A stretch of DNA of 64,000 nt from Streptomyces pinistramenti (GTDB lineage: Bacteria > Actinomycetota > Actinomycetes > Streptomycetales > Streptomycetaceae), in contig NZ_JAJCXB010000037.1 in assembly GCF_020564935.1 (NCBI RefSeq), positions 1 through 64,000 of the forward strand. Direction: 5' to 3'. The translations under genes and the position numbers were made by a program. Of the stretch, positions 1 to 7,852 are shown piece after piece. A model generated the notes under the pieces. That model was not told the origin of the DNA and ran no database searches. It was given only the letters and a program-made list of their open reading frames with translations. The number at the start of each line of letters is the position of its first letter. Positions within the stretch are counted from its first letter, which is position 1.

Positions 1-108
1 CCCGCCCCGCCCGGCCCCCCGGACCCCGTGCCGCCCTCGCCGATACCGCGTCCGCCGGGCCCCGACCCGGTCCCGGAACCGTCACCGGCCCCGTCGCCGC
101 TCTCCTGA
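1..108 (+). CDS. C-terminal tail of an unidentified proline-rich protein (partial)
   Basis: The frame beginning at base 1 stays open for 35 codons and ends at TGA 106-108. The encoded tail is almost entirely Pro, Ala, Gly, Ser and Asp, as in linker or cell-wall-proximal tails of actinomycete proteins. No domain is visible and the start lies outside the window. High-GC non-coding DNA can imitate such a tail, so confidence is low. The gap to the next gene is 85 bases and holds that gene's Shine-Dalgarno. Confidence 0.35.
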   Translation, partial: PAPPGPPDPVPPSPIPRPPGPDPVPEPSPAPSPLS

Positions 109-193
109 CCGGGGGCCGCACACCCGGCGCGGACGGACGCTGGGCACTCCGTGCCACCGGCCGCCCCGCCACCCCACCGAGGAGGTGCTGTTC

Positions 194-1582
194 ATGGCCA
201 TCGCCACGGTCAACCCGGCCACCGGCGAGACCCTCAAGACCTTCGACGCCCTCAACCCGGGCGAGATCGAAGACCGCCTGGTCCTCGCGGACCGGGCCTT
301 CCAGAGCCACCGCACCACGTCGTACGCCACCCGCGCCCGGCTGCTGCACGAAGCCGCCGACCTGCTGGACGCCGACCGGGACGCCATCGCACGCACCATG
401 ACCACCGAGATGGGCAAGCCCCTGGCCGCGGCGCGCGCGGAGGCCGCCAAATGCGCCAAGACGATGCGCTGGTACGCCGACCACGCCGAGGAACTGCTCG
501 CCGACGAGCACCCCGACCCGGCCGACGTCCGCGACTCCGGAGCCCGGCGGGCCGTGGTGCGCTACCGGCCGCTGGGCGTCGTGCTCGCCGTGATGCCGTG
601 GAACTTCCCGCTCTGGCAGGTCGTACGCTTCGCCGCCCCCACGCTCATGGCAGGCAACACCGGCCTGCTCAAACACGCGTCGAACGTCCCGCAGACCGCG
701 CTCTACCTGGAGGACCTGTTCCGCCGGGCGGGCTTCCCCGAGGGCTGCTTCCAGACCCTGCTCATCGGGTCGGGAGCCGTCGAGGACATCCTGCGCGATC
801 CCCGGATCGCCGCCGCCACCCTGACCGGCAGCGAACCCGCGGGCCGCGCGGTCGCCTCCGTGGCGGGCGACGAGATCAAGAAGACCGTCCTCGAACTGGG
901 CGGCAGCGACCCGTTCGTGGTGCTGCCGTCGGCCGATCTCGACGCCGCCGTACGCACCGCGGTGACCGCCAGGGTCCAGAACAACGGGCAGTCCTGCATC
1001 GCCGCGAAGCGCTTCATCGTGCACACCGACATCTACGACACCTTCGCCGGGCGTTTCACCGAGGCGATGGCCGCGCTGACCGTCGGCGACCCGATGGACG
1101 AGGACACCGACGTCGGCCCGCTCTCCAGCGAACAGGGCCGCTCCGACCTGGAGGAACTGGTCGACGACGCGGTGCACCGCGGCGCGCGGGCCCGCTGCGG
1201 CGGCCGCCGCCCTGAACACCGGACGGCGGGCTGGTTCTACGAACCGACGGTGCTGGACGGCATCACACCGGACATGCGCATCCACCACGAGGAAGCCTTC
1301 GGCCCGGTGGCCACCCTCTACCGGGTGGCGGACCTCGACGAAGCGGTGCAGGTCGCCAACGACACGCCGTTCGGCCTGAGTTCCAACGCCTGGACCCGGG
1401 ACGCAGCCGAACAGGAGCGGCTGGCCAGGGACCTCCAGGCGGGCGGCGTCTTCTTCAACGGCATGACCGCATCGCACCCGGGCCTGCCGTTCGGCGGCGC
1501 CAAGCGCTCCGGCTACGGCAGGGAGCTGTCAGACCACGGCATCCGCGAGTTCTGCAACATCACCACCCTCTGGTACGGCTAG
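194..1582 (+). CDS. NAD(P)-dependent aldehyde dehydrogenase, succinate-semialdehyde dehydrogenase type
   Basis: Cytosolic aldehyde dehydrogenase of 462 residues, the size of the short Sad/YneI/GabD-like group, expected to oxidise an aldehyde such as succinate semialdehyde to the acid. The Rossmann-region motif PWNFPLW lies near residue 135. The general-base Glu of LELGG is residue 234 and the catalytic Cys of NNGQSC is residue 268. The C-terminal PFGGAKRSGYGRE motif is intact. ATG 194 is preferred because GGAGG at 181-185 is well spaced; a GTG at 185 is also in frame. The gene converges on the TetR gene: its TAG at 1580-1582 overlaps that gene's stop. The exact aldehyde cannot be read from the sequence; the amino-acid permease at 13343 is a possible but distant partner. 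Confidence 0.93.
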   Translation: MAIATVNPATGETLKTFDALNPGEIEDRLVLADRAFQSHRTTSYATRARLLHEAADLLDADRDAIARTMTTEMGKPLAAARAEAAKCAKTMRWYADHAEELLADEHPDPADVRDSGARRAVVRYRPLGVVLAVMPWNFPLWQVVRFAAPTLMAGNTGLLKHASNVPQTALYLEDLFRRAGFPEGCFQTLLIGSGAVEDILRDPRIAAATLTGSEPAGRAVASVAGDEIKKTVLELGGSDPFVVLPSADLDAAVRTAVTARVQNNGQSCIAAKRFIVHTDIYDTFAGRFTEAMAALTVGDPMDEDTDVGPLSSEQGRSDLEELVDDAVHRGARARCGGRRPEHRTAGWFYEPTVLDGITPDMRIHHEEAFGPVATLYRVADLDEAVQVANDTPFGLSSNAWTRDAAEQERLARDLQAGGVFFNGMTASHPGLPFGGAKRSGYGRELSDHGIREFCNITTLWYG

Positions 1583-2397
1583 GGCATTCCGCCGGGTTCT
1601 TCCGGGACGGTGAAGATCTTGTCCAGGTGGTAGTCGAGGGTGCGCAGGACCCCGGCCAGCGGGCGGCGGGCGTGCAGGACGTCCCCGCCGAGACCGATGG
1701 CGCCGGAGACCAGCAGGTCGGCCTCGTGCCGCGGGTCGAGGCCCGGCGCGCACCGCCCGTCGGCCTGGGCCTGTCCGATGATGCCGGCGACCAGGTCCTC
1801 CAGCGGATGCTCGGCGCTGAGGAAGACCGCGGCCAGCGCCGGGTCGGTCAGGCTGCGGGAGTAGTACGCGGCGAGCACCCGCAGCGAGGTGCGCCGCTGG
1901 GCGTCCATCGGGAGGAACTCCTCCAGCACCGCCCGCAGCAGCGCCCGCGGCGCGTCCGGGTCGAAGCGGATGCGGGCGCGGGCGGCGCGTTCGTTGTCCT
2001 CGTGGAGCAACGTCAGGGCGGCGAGCAGGAGTTGATGCTTGCCTTCGAAGTGGTACTGCACGGTGCGCAGCGACACCCCTGCCTCGGCGGCGATCTCCCG
2101 CATGCTCGCCGCGTCCAGTCCCCGCCCCGCCGCGATGCGCCACACCGCCTCGGCGATCTCGCGGCGCTTGCGCGCGCGGGCGTGCGTCCCGGGCGGCCCC
2201 GGTGCCGCGGGCGTCTCCGGGGGGTCGGGCGGCGACTGCTTGCGTCGGCGGTAGGCCCTGGCCTGGCAGCTCCGCGAGCAGTAGCGGGCGGGCCGGCCGC
2301 GCTCGGCAGCGGCCAGAGGGGCTCTGCACTCCCGGCAGGCCCACGCCTTCCCGCCCCTGCTCCCGTTCTTCTCCCCGTCCTTCTTTTCGTCACGCAC
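1579..2397 (-). CDS. TetR-family regulator with N-terminal cysteine zinc-finger-like motif
   Basis: About 272 residues. The first 45 carry a CxxC pair (ACREC) and a second pair in RYCSRSCQARAYRRR, a Cys4 arrangement that probably binds zinc or DNA. The TetR helix-turn-helix follows (IAEAVWRIAAGRGL, SMREIAAEAGVSLRTVQYHF), then a helical ligand domain. No ATG with a Shine-Dalgarno precedes the Cys motif. GTG 2397 is chosen because TATAGT lies 7 bases upstream (2410-2405), the geometry of a leaderless transcript. A 9-bp inverted repeat flanks that -10 box, consistent with autoregulation. The C-terminal half resembles tetracyclin-repressor-like all-helical domains; no ligand can be inferred. Confidence 0.87.
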   Translation of the reverse strand: MRDEKKDGEKNGSRGGKAWACRECRAPLAAAERGRPARYCSRSCQARAYRRRKQSPPDPPETPAAPGPPGTHARARKRREIAEAVWRIAAGRGLDAASMREIAAEAGVSLRTVQYHFEGKHQLLLAALTLLHEDNERAARARIRFDPDAPRALLRAVLEEFLPMDAQRRTSLRVLAAYYSRSLTDPALAAVFLSAEHPLEDLVAGIIGQAQADGRCAPGLDPRHEADLLVSGAIGLGGDVLHARRPLAGVLRTLDYHLDKIFTVPEEPGGMP

Positions 2398-2430
2398 GTT
2401 CTGCACTATAGGCCCGGAATTTGCGTGACG
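2388..2430 (-). promoter_or_regulatory. Promoter and inverted-repeat operator of the zinc-finger TetR gene
   Basis: Arms CGTCACGCA (2388-2396) and TGCGTGACG (2422-2430) form a perfect 9-bp inverted repeat centred on the -10 hexamer TATAGT (minus strand, 2410-2405). Repressor bound to both arms would block RNA polymerase. The 25-base spacer is long for one TetR dimer, so two dimers or the Cys-motif domain may be involved. No good -35 is visible; TTCCGT at 2433-2428 is the best match. Confidence 0.5.
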
Positions 2431-2471
2431 GAATCTTCTTTGAGGTCCATTTCTCGCGCATCGTGAATGGT

Positions 2472-2484
2472 ACGTTCGTAACGT
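2472..2484. promoter_or_regulatory. Short palindrome upstream of the small membrane-protein gene
   Basis: ACGTT-CGT-AACGT is an exact 13-base inverted repeat in the divergent region between the TetR gene and the gene at 2584. Its size suits a TetR-type half-turn operator. Whether it serves the rightward gene or TetR autoregulation is unknown. Confidence 0.35.
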
Positions 2485-2583
2485 CGCCAGGGTGCCTCCA
2501 CGGTCCGGGGAGAGCCGGCGCGGACCGCAGGAACGCCGCGGCCGGGCGACGGGAATCCGGTAGCCGTCAGGGGGAGACGTCTC

Positions 2584-2805
2584 ATGAAATACGACGTGTG
2601 GCAGATCATCGGAGCCGCGGCGGTGGTGACCTTCGGGCAGGCCACCATCCGGCTGCTCATCGACCACGACAACGCCGGGTTCCTCGGCGGCCTGCACGGT
2701 GGCTTCGCCGCCACCCTGTCCGGCTACGCGGCCGGCACCGTCATCGGCGTCCTGCTGACCGGCTGGGCCCACACCCGCGCCAAGGCGCTCGGCCGGCGCG
2801 GCTGA
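2584..2805 (+). CDS. Small two-segment membrane protein of unknown function
   Basis: 73 residues. A first hydrophobic stretch (IIGAAAVVTFGQATIRLLI) and a second (Gly/Ala-rich, ending YAAGTVIGVLLTGWAH) look like two transmembrane helices, with a basic C-terminus predicted inside. GGGGGAG about 10 bases upstream is a good ribosome site. It is divergent from the TetR gene and may be its target. The family is not recognised. Confidence 0.7.
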   Translation: MKYDVWQIIGAAAVVTFGQATIRLLIDHDNAGFLGGLHGGFAATLSGYAAGTVIGVLLTGWAHTRAKALGRRG

Positions 2806-2883
2806 GGACCCGTCGCCGGCCATCACCGTACGGCGATCGGCTCCGGCGCGGGAGGGAGCAGGGGCCGGGTGCCTGGACGGGGC

Positions 2884-5028
2884 TCACCCCTCCTGCGCCG
2901 GTTCCCCTGCGTCCGGCACCACGAACTCGCACCACAGGGCCTTGCCCGAACCCCGCGGCTCGGCGCCCCAGCGTTCCGAAAGCGCCTCGACCAGCAGCAG
3001 GCCCCGGCCGGACGTCGCGGTCTCGCCGGGACTGCGCCTGCGGGGCCACTGGCTGGAGCGGTCCTCGACCTCCAGCCGGATGTGCCGGGGACTTCCCGGC
3101 ACCAGCTCCATGCTCACCAGCGCGCCGCTCTCGGTGTGCGTCAGCGCATTGGCGATCAGCTCGCTCGCCGCCACCTCGATGTCGTGCATCACCGCGCCCG
3201 CCCGCCACTGGTCGACGGTGCGCCGCAGCGCCGCACGGACCTCCGCGGCGCCCGACGGGTCGGCCTGGTGGACGTGCAGCCGCAGCCGCGGTGTGGTGGC
3301 CGCCCCCGGGTACGGCAGCCGGTGCAACAGCAACAGCGCCAGGTCGTCCTCCGAACCCGGCGCGTCCCACAGCAGGCCGGCCAGCCGGTCGGCGAGCGCC
3401 TCCAACTCCGCGGGACCGGCCCGGACCGCGGCGGACAGGGCGTCGATGCCGTCCGTGATGTCCCGCCCCGGCTGCTCCACAAGGCCGTCCGTGCACAGCA
3501 GCAGCGTCGATCCCGGCTCCAGGAACAGCTGGGTCTCGGGAAAGTGGTCGTGGCCGAACGCGCTGGCCACCCCGAGCGGCAGCCCGCCGTGGACCTCCGG
3601 CCAGTCGATGTGCCGCGCGCTGTCGCAGATCAGCGGCCCGAGATGGCCCGCCCGTGCCACGTGCAGCGAACCGGACTCCAGGTCCGCCTGAATGTAGGTG
3701 CAGGTCGCGAACCGTTCGGTCTCCAGCTCGGCGAGGAACCGCGAGGCCCGCACCAGGACCGTCTCCGGCGCGTGGCCCTCGCTCGCATAGGCGCGCAGCG
3801 CGATCCGCAACTGGCCCATCACGGCGGCCGCATGGGTGTCATGGCCCTCCACGTCACCCACCACAAGCCCGGTCCTGCCCTGCGGCAGCGCGATCACGTC
3901 GTACCAGTCGCCGCCGATGTCCCGGCCCACGCTCGCCGGGTGATAGCGCACGGTGACCTCGCCCCCGGTGATCTCCGGCAGCCGGCGCGGCAGCATCGTG
4001 GCCTGCAGGCCCGTCGCGAACTCCCGCTCCTGATCGAAGAGGGTCGCCCGCTGCAACGACTGCGCGACGACTCCGGCCAGCGCGAGCGCGAGGTTGCGGG
4101 ACTCGGCCGACTGCGCCGACGGCTCGCTGTTGAACAGGCCCAGCGCCCCGATCACGGTGTCCTGCGCCACCAGCGGAAGAAAGGACGCGCTGCCCGTCGG
4201 CAGCACATCGCTGTAGGGACGCAGCCGCGGAAACCGGTCGGTCAACTCGCCGCGCGTGCGCAGGAAACTGGGCCGCCGGGACAGCACGGTGTCCGACAGC
4301 GGCAGCGTGCCGTCCACCCGCGACCGCAGCATGTCGTCCGGGATCTCGCCCTCCAGACCGGCCGCCGCGATGACCTCGAACCGCTCTCCCTCGACAAGCC
4401 CCAGGATCAACGCGTCGGCCCCGAACCGCTGGGCGCCGCCGGGGCCGGTGAGCACCCGCGTCACATCGGCGACCGACAGGGCGCGGGCCAGCGCCGCGGT
4501 GGTGCGCTGCACCATCACGGTCTGCCGCTGCCGCTCCTCCTGCAACGAGCGCAGCAGCGCCGAGTCCGCCAGCTCGCCGGACGCCTCCCGCACGATGCCG
4601 ATGACCCGGTACGGCACGCCGTCCGCGTCGTGCAGGATCCGGCCCTGGGAATGCGTCCAGCGCAACGTCCCGTCCCGGCACTGCACGCGGAAGTACGCGC
4701 CGTACGACGACGAGCCGTCCTGGAGTGCCTGCGAGACCGCGCCGTCCAGCCGGGAGCCTTCCTCCGGCGGCACCCGGGCGCCGAGCGAGCGCGGCGCGCC
4801 GTCCCACTCGTCGGCGCGCAGATCGAAGACCTCCAGCGCGCCAGGATCCAGGTGCAGGCGGCCGCGGCCGAGGTCCCAGTCGAAGGTGCCCATCCGGTTG
4901 AGCGCCAGCCGCCGCCGCAGCCCGATGTGTTCATGGTGCGAAACCCCCGGCAGGCTCTCCGGGACGCGGCGCGGATCGTGGTCGCGGCGGGGGGCGTAGG
5001 CGTCCGGCGGGCCGTCCTGGCTCGTCAT
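2884..5028 (-). CDS. PAS-GAF-SpoIIE (PP2C) phosphatase with C-terminal HATPase_c domain
   Basis: About 714 residues. In order: a PAS region (roughly 30-140: TFDWDLGRGRLHLDPGALEVF ... DGVPYRVIGIV), a GAF region (about 170-340), a PP2C/SpoIIE phosphatase core with the metal-site motifs RDIGGDWYD, GDVEGHD and CTDGLVE, and a C-terminal GHKL ATPase domain (ELIANALTH, then SGRGLLLVEALSERWG). Such proteins combine RsbU-like phosphatase and RsbW-like kinase modules and act on anti-anti-sigma partners in stress or developmental partner-switching, here tuned by the PAS/GAF sensors. No transmembrane segment is seen, so it is cytosolic. ATG 5028 has GGAGG 11 bases upstream; an in-frame GTG at 5112 would add 28 residues. 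No anti-anti-sigma gene is adjacent. Confidence 0.93.
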   Translation of the reverse strand: MTSQDGPPDAYAPRRDHDPRRVPESLPGVSHHEHIGLRRRLALNRMGTFDWDLGRGRLHLDPGALEVFDLRADEWDGAPRSLGARVPPEEGSRLDGAVSQALQDGSSSYGAYFRVQCRDGTLRWTHSQGRILHDADGVPYRVIGIVREASGELADSALLRSLQEERQRQTVMVQRTTAALARALSVADVTRVLTGPGGAQRFGADALILGLVEGERFEVIAAAGLEGEIPDDMLRSRVDGTLPLSDTVLSRRPSFLRTRGELTDRFPRLRPYSDVLPTGSASFLPLVAQDTVIGALGLFNSEPSAQSAESRNLALALAGVVAQSLQRATLFDQEREFATGLQATMLPRRLPEITGGEVTVRYHPASVGRDIGGDWYDVIALPQGRTGLVVGDVEGHDTHAAAVMGQLRIALRAYASEGHAPETVLVRASRFLAELETERFATCTYIQADLESGSLHVARAGHLGPLICDSARHIDWPEVHGGLPLGVASAFGHDHFPETQLFLEPGSTLLLCTDGLVEQPGRDITDGIDALSAAVRAGPAELEALADRLAGLLWDAPGSEDDLALLLLHRLPYPGAATTPRLRLHVHQADPSGAAEVRAALRRTVDQWRAGAVMHDIEVAASELIANALTHTESGALVSMELVPGSPRHIRLEVEDRSSQWPRRRSPGETATSGRGLLLVEALSERWGAEPRGSGKALWCEFVVPDAGEPAQEG

Positions 5029-5304
5029 CGCGGGGTACGCCTCCGCCCGGCTGCCATCGCCACCGAGGTCTCCGTGGCCGCGGCCACGGGCCGGACCGGG
5101 GCCGATATCCACCGGAACGCGGGCATGCGCTCACCCTAGGCCGGGGGCCCAGCGGCCGCATTCCCGCTGCGGCCGGGCCGGGGACGCGACGCGGGACGGG
5201 CGACGGTGGCGCCCCGGCGGGCCGGGCGGACGGCCGCGGGGGCACCGGGGTCGGGGCGGTTTCCCGGGGGCGTGCGGCAGCGGCCCGCCGCCGGGAAGTA
5301 CCAG
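5029..5304. other. Intergenic region, no gene seen
   Basis: This 276-base stretch is extremely GC-rich and its open frames lack ribosome sites and a consistent third-position pattern. It must hold the promoter of the phosphatase gene, but no convincing -35/-10 pair was found. Confidence 0.5.
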
Positions 5305-6337
5305 GTGTCCCGCCCGCGCTGTTCCGCCACAGGAAGGCACCCCTCCCTCACCTCCCGAAGACTCCGCCGCGCGCTGACCGTCGTGGCCGGGGCGGCGGCC
5401 GCCCTCGTACCGGTCGCCCCGGCCGCGGGCTTCGTCGCCCCCGAACGGGTCCAGATCTGCTTCTGGTCCTGGCCGGTGCTCCGCCGTTCACGGTGGTGAA
5501 GGCCATCTCAGTCCCCGTCCAGAACGAACCCACCTGCTGCCCCGGCCACCCGTCCATGCGGTGGAACGGCTCCGGGCTCACCCACTTCACCAGGAACGAC
5601 CTGCTGCCCGCGCTCCGCCGTGCCCGCCTGCCCGCCAAAGTCCTCGCCCTGGACCGGAACGGGGACACCTACCGCGACTTCGCCGCCACCGCCCTCGACG
5701 ACCCGGCCGTACGCAGGCACCCGAACTTCGGCGGGACGGCCAGGCACGGCTACCGCGGTGACGTCACCGAGCAGAGCCGGGTGCACCACCGCTCCCCGCA
5801 CCTCGCCGCCTTCGACACCGAGCACTCCGGCGGGCGGTGGATCGCCGACCAGCAGCGGGAGGACAGGCACGACCTCATCGACCACAGCCGCAACTGGGGC
5901 CGCGGCTGGGTCGAATGGTCACCGGCCGTGGACGGTAGCGGCGGCCCGCACCACGGCGGTTGCGGCACCTGCACCGGCCTGATCACCGTGCACGACGGCG
6001 ACCGCGCGCACGGCACCGTCGACCACACCGTCGAGTACTGCACGATGGGCCACCTCACCAAGTTCGTGAAACCGGGCGCCCGGCGCATCCGCTCCGCGGC
6101 CAACTCCGCGGTCCCCCACGTCGCCTGGAAGAATCCCGATGGATCCAAGGCGCTGATCGCCTACAACGACACCGGCAGCACTCGGAAGGCGGACATCGAC
6201 CGGGGCGGCCGGCACGCCTCCTACGACCTGCGGCCGGCGCATCGGCCACCTTCACCTGGAGCGGCGCCCCGTCCGGCAGCACCCCGATCGCGCCCCACCA
6301 CCCCGTCCCCCCTGCCTGTGACCGAGAGCGGAGCTGA
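5305..6337 (+). pseudogene. Glycoside hydrolase family 30 (glucosylceramidase-type) pseudogene
   Basis: The left end encodes a signal peptide (RRALTVVAGAAAALVPVAPAAG at about 5355-5425). After a few residues the reading passes, in another frame, into the second half of a GH30 enzyme: VPVQNEPT with the acid/base region at about 5510, then FGGTARHGYRGDV, NWGRGWVEWS, HHGGCGTCTGLITV, VEYCTMGHLTKFVKPGARRI and KNPDGSKALIAYND. A further frame change near 6230 leads to AAGASATFTWSG, the normal GH30 terminus. Roughly 230 residues of the barrel between signal peptide and QNEP are absent, and at least two frame changes are needed. The intact ancestor would have been a secreted glucosidase. The intact chitinase follows directly. 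Confidence 0.78.
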
Positions 6338-6342
6338 ACGCC

Positions 6343-7404
6343 ATGCGCATCCGACACCCCCGGCGGCTCGTCGGCGCCCTGGGCGCCTGCCTGGCGCTGT
6401 GCATCACCACCGGAGCCCAGGCCATCCCCGCCCCGGGCAGCAACCGGGCCCCCGCCGACGCCACCCGGATCACCGCCATCGCGGGCGGCATCCGGGCCAC
6501 CGTCACCCTGGGCCGCCGCGCCGGAACCGCGCCGCAGGCCGTCGCGCCGTACCTCTACAACGGCTGGGGCGACCCGCCCGACCCCGCCGAGGTCATGGAC
6601 GCCACCGGCACCGGCTGGTTCACCCTCGCCTTCGTCCTCGACGCCGGCGGCTGCGACCCGCAGTGGGACGGCAGCCGTCCGCTCACGGGCGGTGCCGACC
6701 GGAAGACGGTGGACGCCGTCCGCGCCAGGGGCGGCGACGTGCTGCCCTCGTTCGGCGGTGCGAGCGGGAGGAAGCTGGAGGAGACCTGCGCCGACGCGGA
6801 CGCGCTGGCCGGCGCGTACCAGAAGGTCATCGACACCTACCGGCTCAAGGCCATCGACGTCGACATCGAGGGCGACACCTACGACGACCCGGCCGTCCAG
6901 CAGAAGACCGTCGACGCGCTCAAGAAGGTCAGGGCCGACAACGCCGGCCTGAACGTCTACGTCACCTTCCCCAGCGAACAGGACGGCCCCGACGGCAGCA
7001 TGATCGGCCGGGCCGCGGACTCCGGCCTGGAGATCGACGGCTGGACGATCATGCCGTTCGACTTCGACGGCGCGGGCCACAGCATGGCCGAGCTGACCGA
7101 GAAGGCCACCGACGGCCTGATGCACCGGGTCAAGGCCGCCTACGGCTACGACGACGCCGAGGCGTACCGGCACAGCGGACTGTCCTCCATGAACGGCATC
7201 ACCGACCTGAACGAGAAGGTCACCACCAGCGATTTCGAGTCGATCCTCCGCTACGCCCGGGAACACCACCTCGCCCGCCTCGCCTTCTGGTCCGTCAACC
7301 GCGACCGCCCCTGCCCCGGCGCCTACCCCGACGACGACACCTGCTCCGGAGTGAACCAGCAGCCCTGGCAGTTCAGCCGGACCTTCGCGCGCTACACGGG
7401 CTGA
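6343..7404 (+). CDS. Secreted GH18 chitinase
   Basis: 353 residues. A signal peptide covers about residues 1-28 (basic MRIRHPRR, hydrophobic core, cleavage near AQA-IP). The catalytic barrel begins at VAPYLYNGWGDPP. The family motif DxxDxDxE is present as KAIDVDIEG, with the final Glu as proton donor, and SFGGA matches the SxGG motif. It should hydrolyse chitin or chito-oligosaccharides outside the cell. No separate chitin-binding domain is attached. A GGAG element about 10 bases upstream supports ATG 6343. The region between signal peptide and barrel is short. Confidence 0.93.
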   Translation: MRIRHPRRLVGALGACLALCITTGAQAIPAPGSNRAPADATRITAIAGGIRATVTLGRRAGTAPQAVAPYLYNGWGDPPDPAEVMDATGTGWFTLAFVLDAGGCDPQWDGSRPLTGGADRKTVDAVRARGGDVLPSFGGASGRKLEETCADADALAGAYQKVIDTYRLKAIDVDIEGDTYDDPAVQQKTVDALKKVRADNAGLNVYVTFPSEQDGPDGSMIGRAADSGLEIDGWTIMPFDFDGAGHSMAELTEKATDGLMHRVKAAYGYDDAEAYRHSGLSSMNGITDLNEKVTTSDFESILRYAREHHLARLAFWSVNRDRPCPGAYPDDDTCSGVNQQPWQFSRTFARYTG

Positions 7405-7422
7405 GGAGAACGCCCGAACCAA

Positions 7423-7437
7423 GCGGGCCCGGCCCGC
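7423..7437 (+). terminator. Hairpin after the chitinase gene
   Basis: GCGGGC-CCG-GCCCGC forms a perfect 6-bp stem 19 bases after the chitinase stop. There is no T-tract, as usual for Streptomyces terminators. Confidence 0.45.
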
Positions 7438-7495
7438 CGTTGCCTCCTGCCGGGTTGGCCGGAGAGTGGCACAATTTCTCGCTCCAGGAGGACTG

Positions 7496-7806
7496 ATGAC
7501 GTGCAATAAGTGCGGCAACCAGATGACCCAAGGAGCCGGAGGCTGGTATCAGTGCTACAGCTGCGGAAACAGCATGCCCCCTCCGGGGTGTCTCCCTGCC
7601 CTCAGTGCGAGGGCTCCCTGGTCAGCGCCCCCGCGGACTGCTGGCGGTGCGCGGCGGACGACTGCCCGTACGAAATGACGGCCGAGGCGTATGTGCTGTA
7701 CGCCGAGCTGTCCGATCTCTTCGAGCGCGACCCGGAGGGGTTCTTCGAGATCGTGCGCGCGCACCGCGACGCGGCACGATCGCTGGAACCGGCCTGGCTG
7801 CGGTAG
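7496..7806 (+). pseudogene. Frameshifted zinc-ribbon protein gene
   Basis: AGGAGG at 7486-7491 precedes ATG 7496. The first frame encodes CNKCGNQM and CYSCGN, a zinc-ribbon pair, up to NSMPPP. The homologous continuation is in the -1 frame from about 7585: VSPCPQCEGSLVSAPADC, then WRC..DDCPYEMTAEAYVLYAELSDLF and an acidic helical end, stopping at 7806. Each frame is protein-like only on its own side, so one base appears to be missing near the C-run at 7576-7582. The restored protein would be about 102 residues with two Cys4 motifs. A sequencing error in the C-run is an equal possibility. The function is unknown. Confidence 0.62.
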
Positions 7807-7807
7807 G

Positions 7808-7828
7808 CGGACACCGCAAGCGGTCCGC
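7808..7828. terminator. Imperfect hairpin between convergent genes
   Basis: GCGGACaCCGC and GCGGTCCGC pair across a two-base loop region with one bulge, between the zinc-ribbon stop and the phosphatase stop. It could end transcription from both sides. Confidence 0.4.
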
Positions 7829-7852
7829 GGCATCCCTCCGGACCCCAGGCTC

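Noticed and set aside
2869..5139. Long rightward open frame opposite the PP2C phosphatase gene
   Set aside because: It is the antisense of a gene with clear motifs and is Arg/Gln/Gly-rich without any family signature.
5206..5499. Independent small gene before the GH30 remnant
   Set aside because: Its only protein-like part is the signal peptide that belongs to the GH30 pseudogene.
7570..7590. Programmed -1 frameshift in the zinc-ribbon gene
   Set aside because: No X-XXY-YYZ heptamer fits the frame and no downstream pseudoknot was evident; a base loss is simpler.
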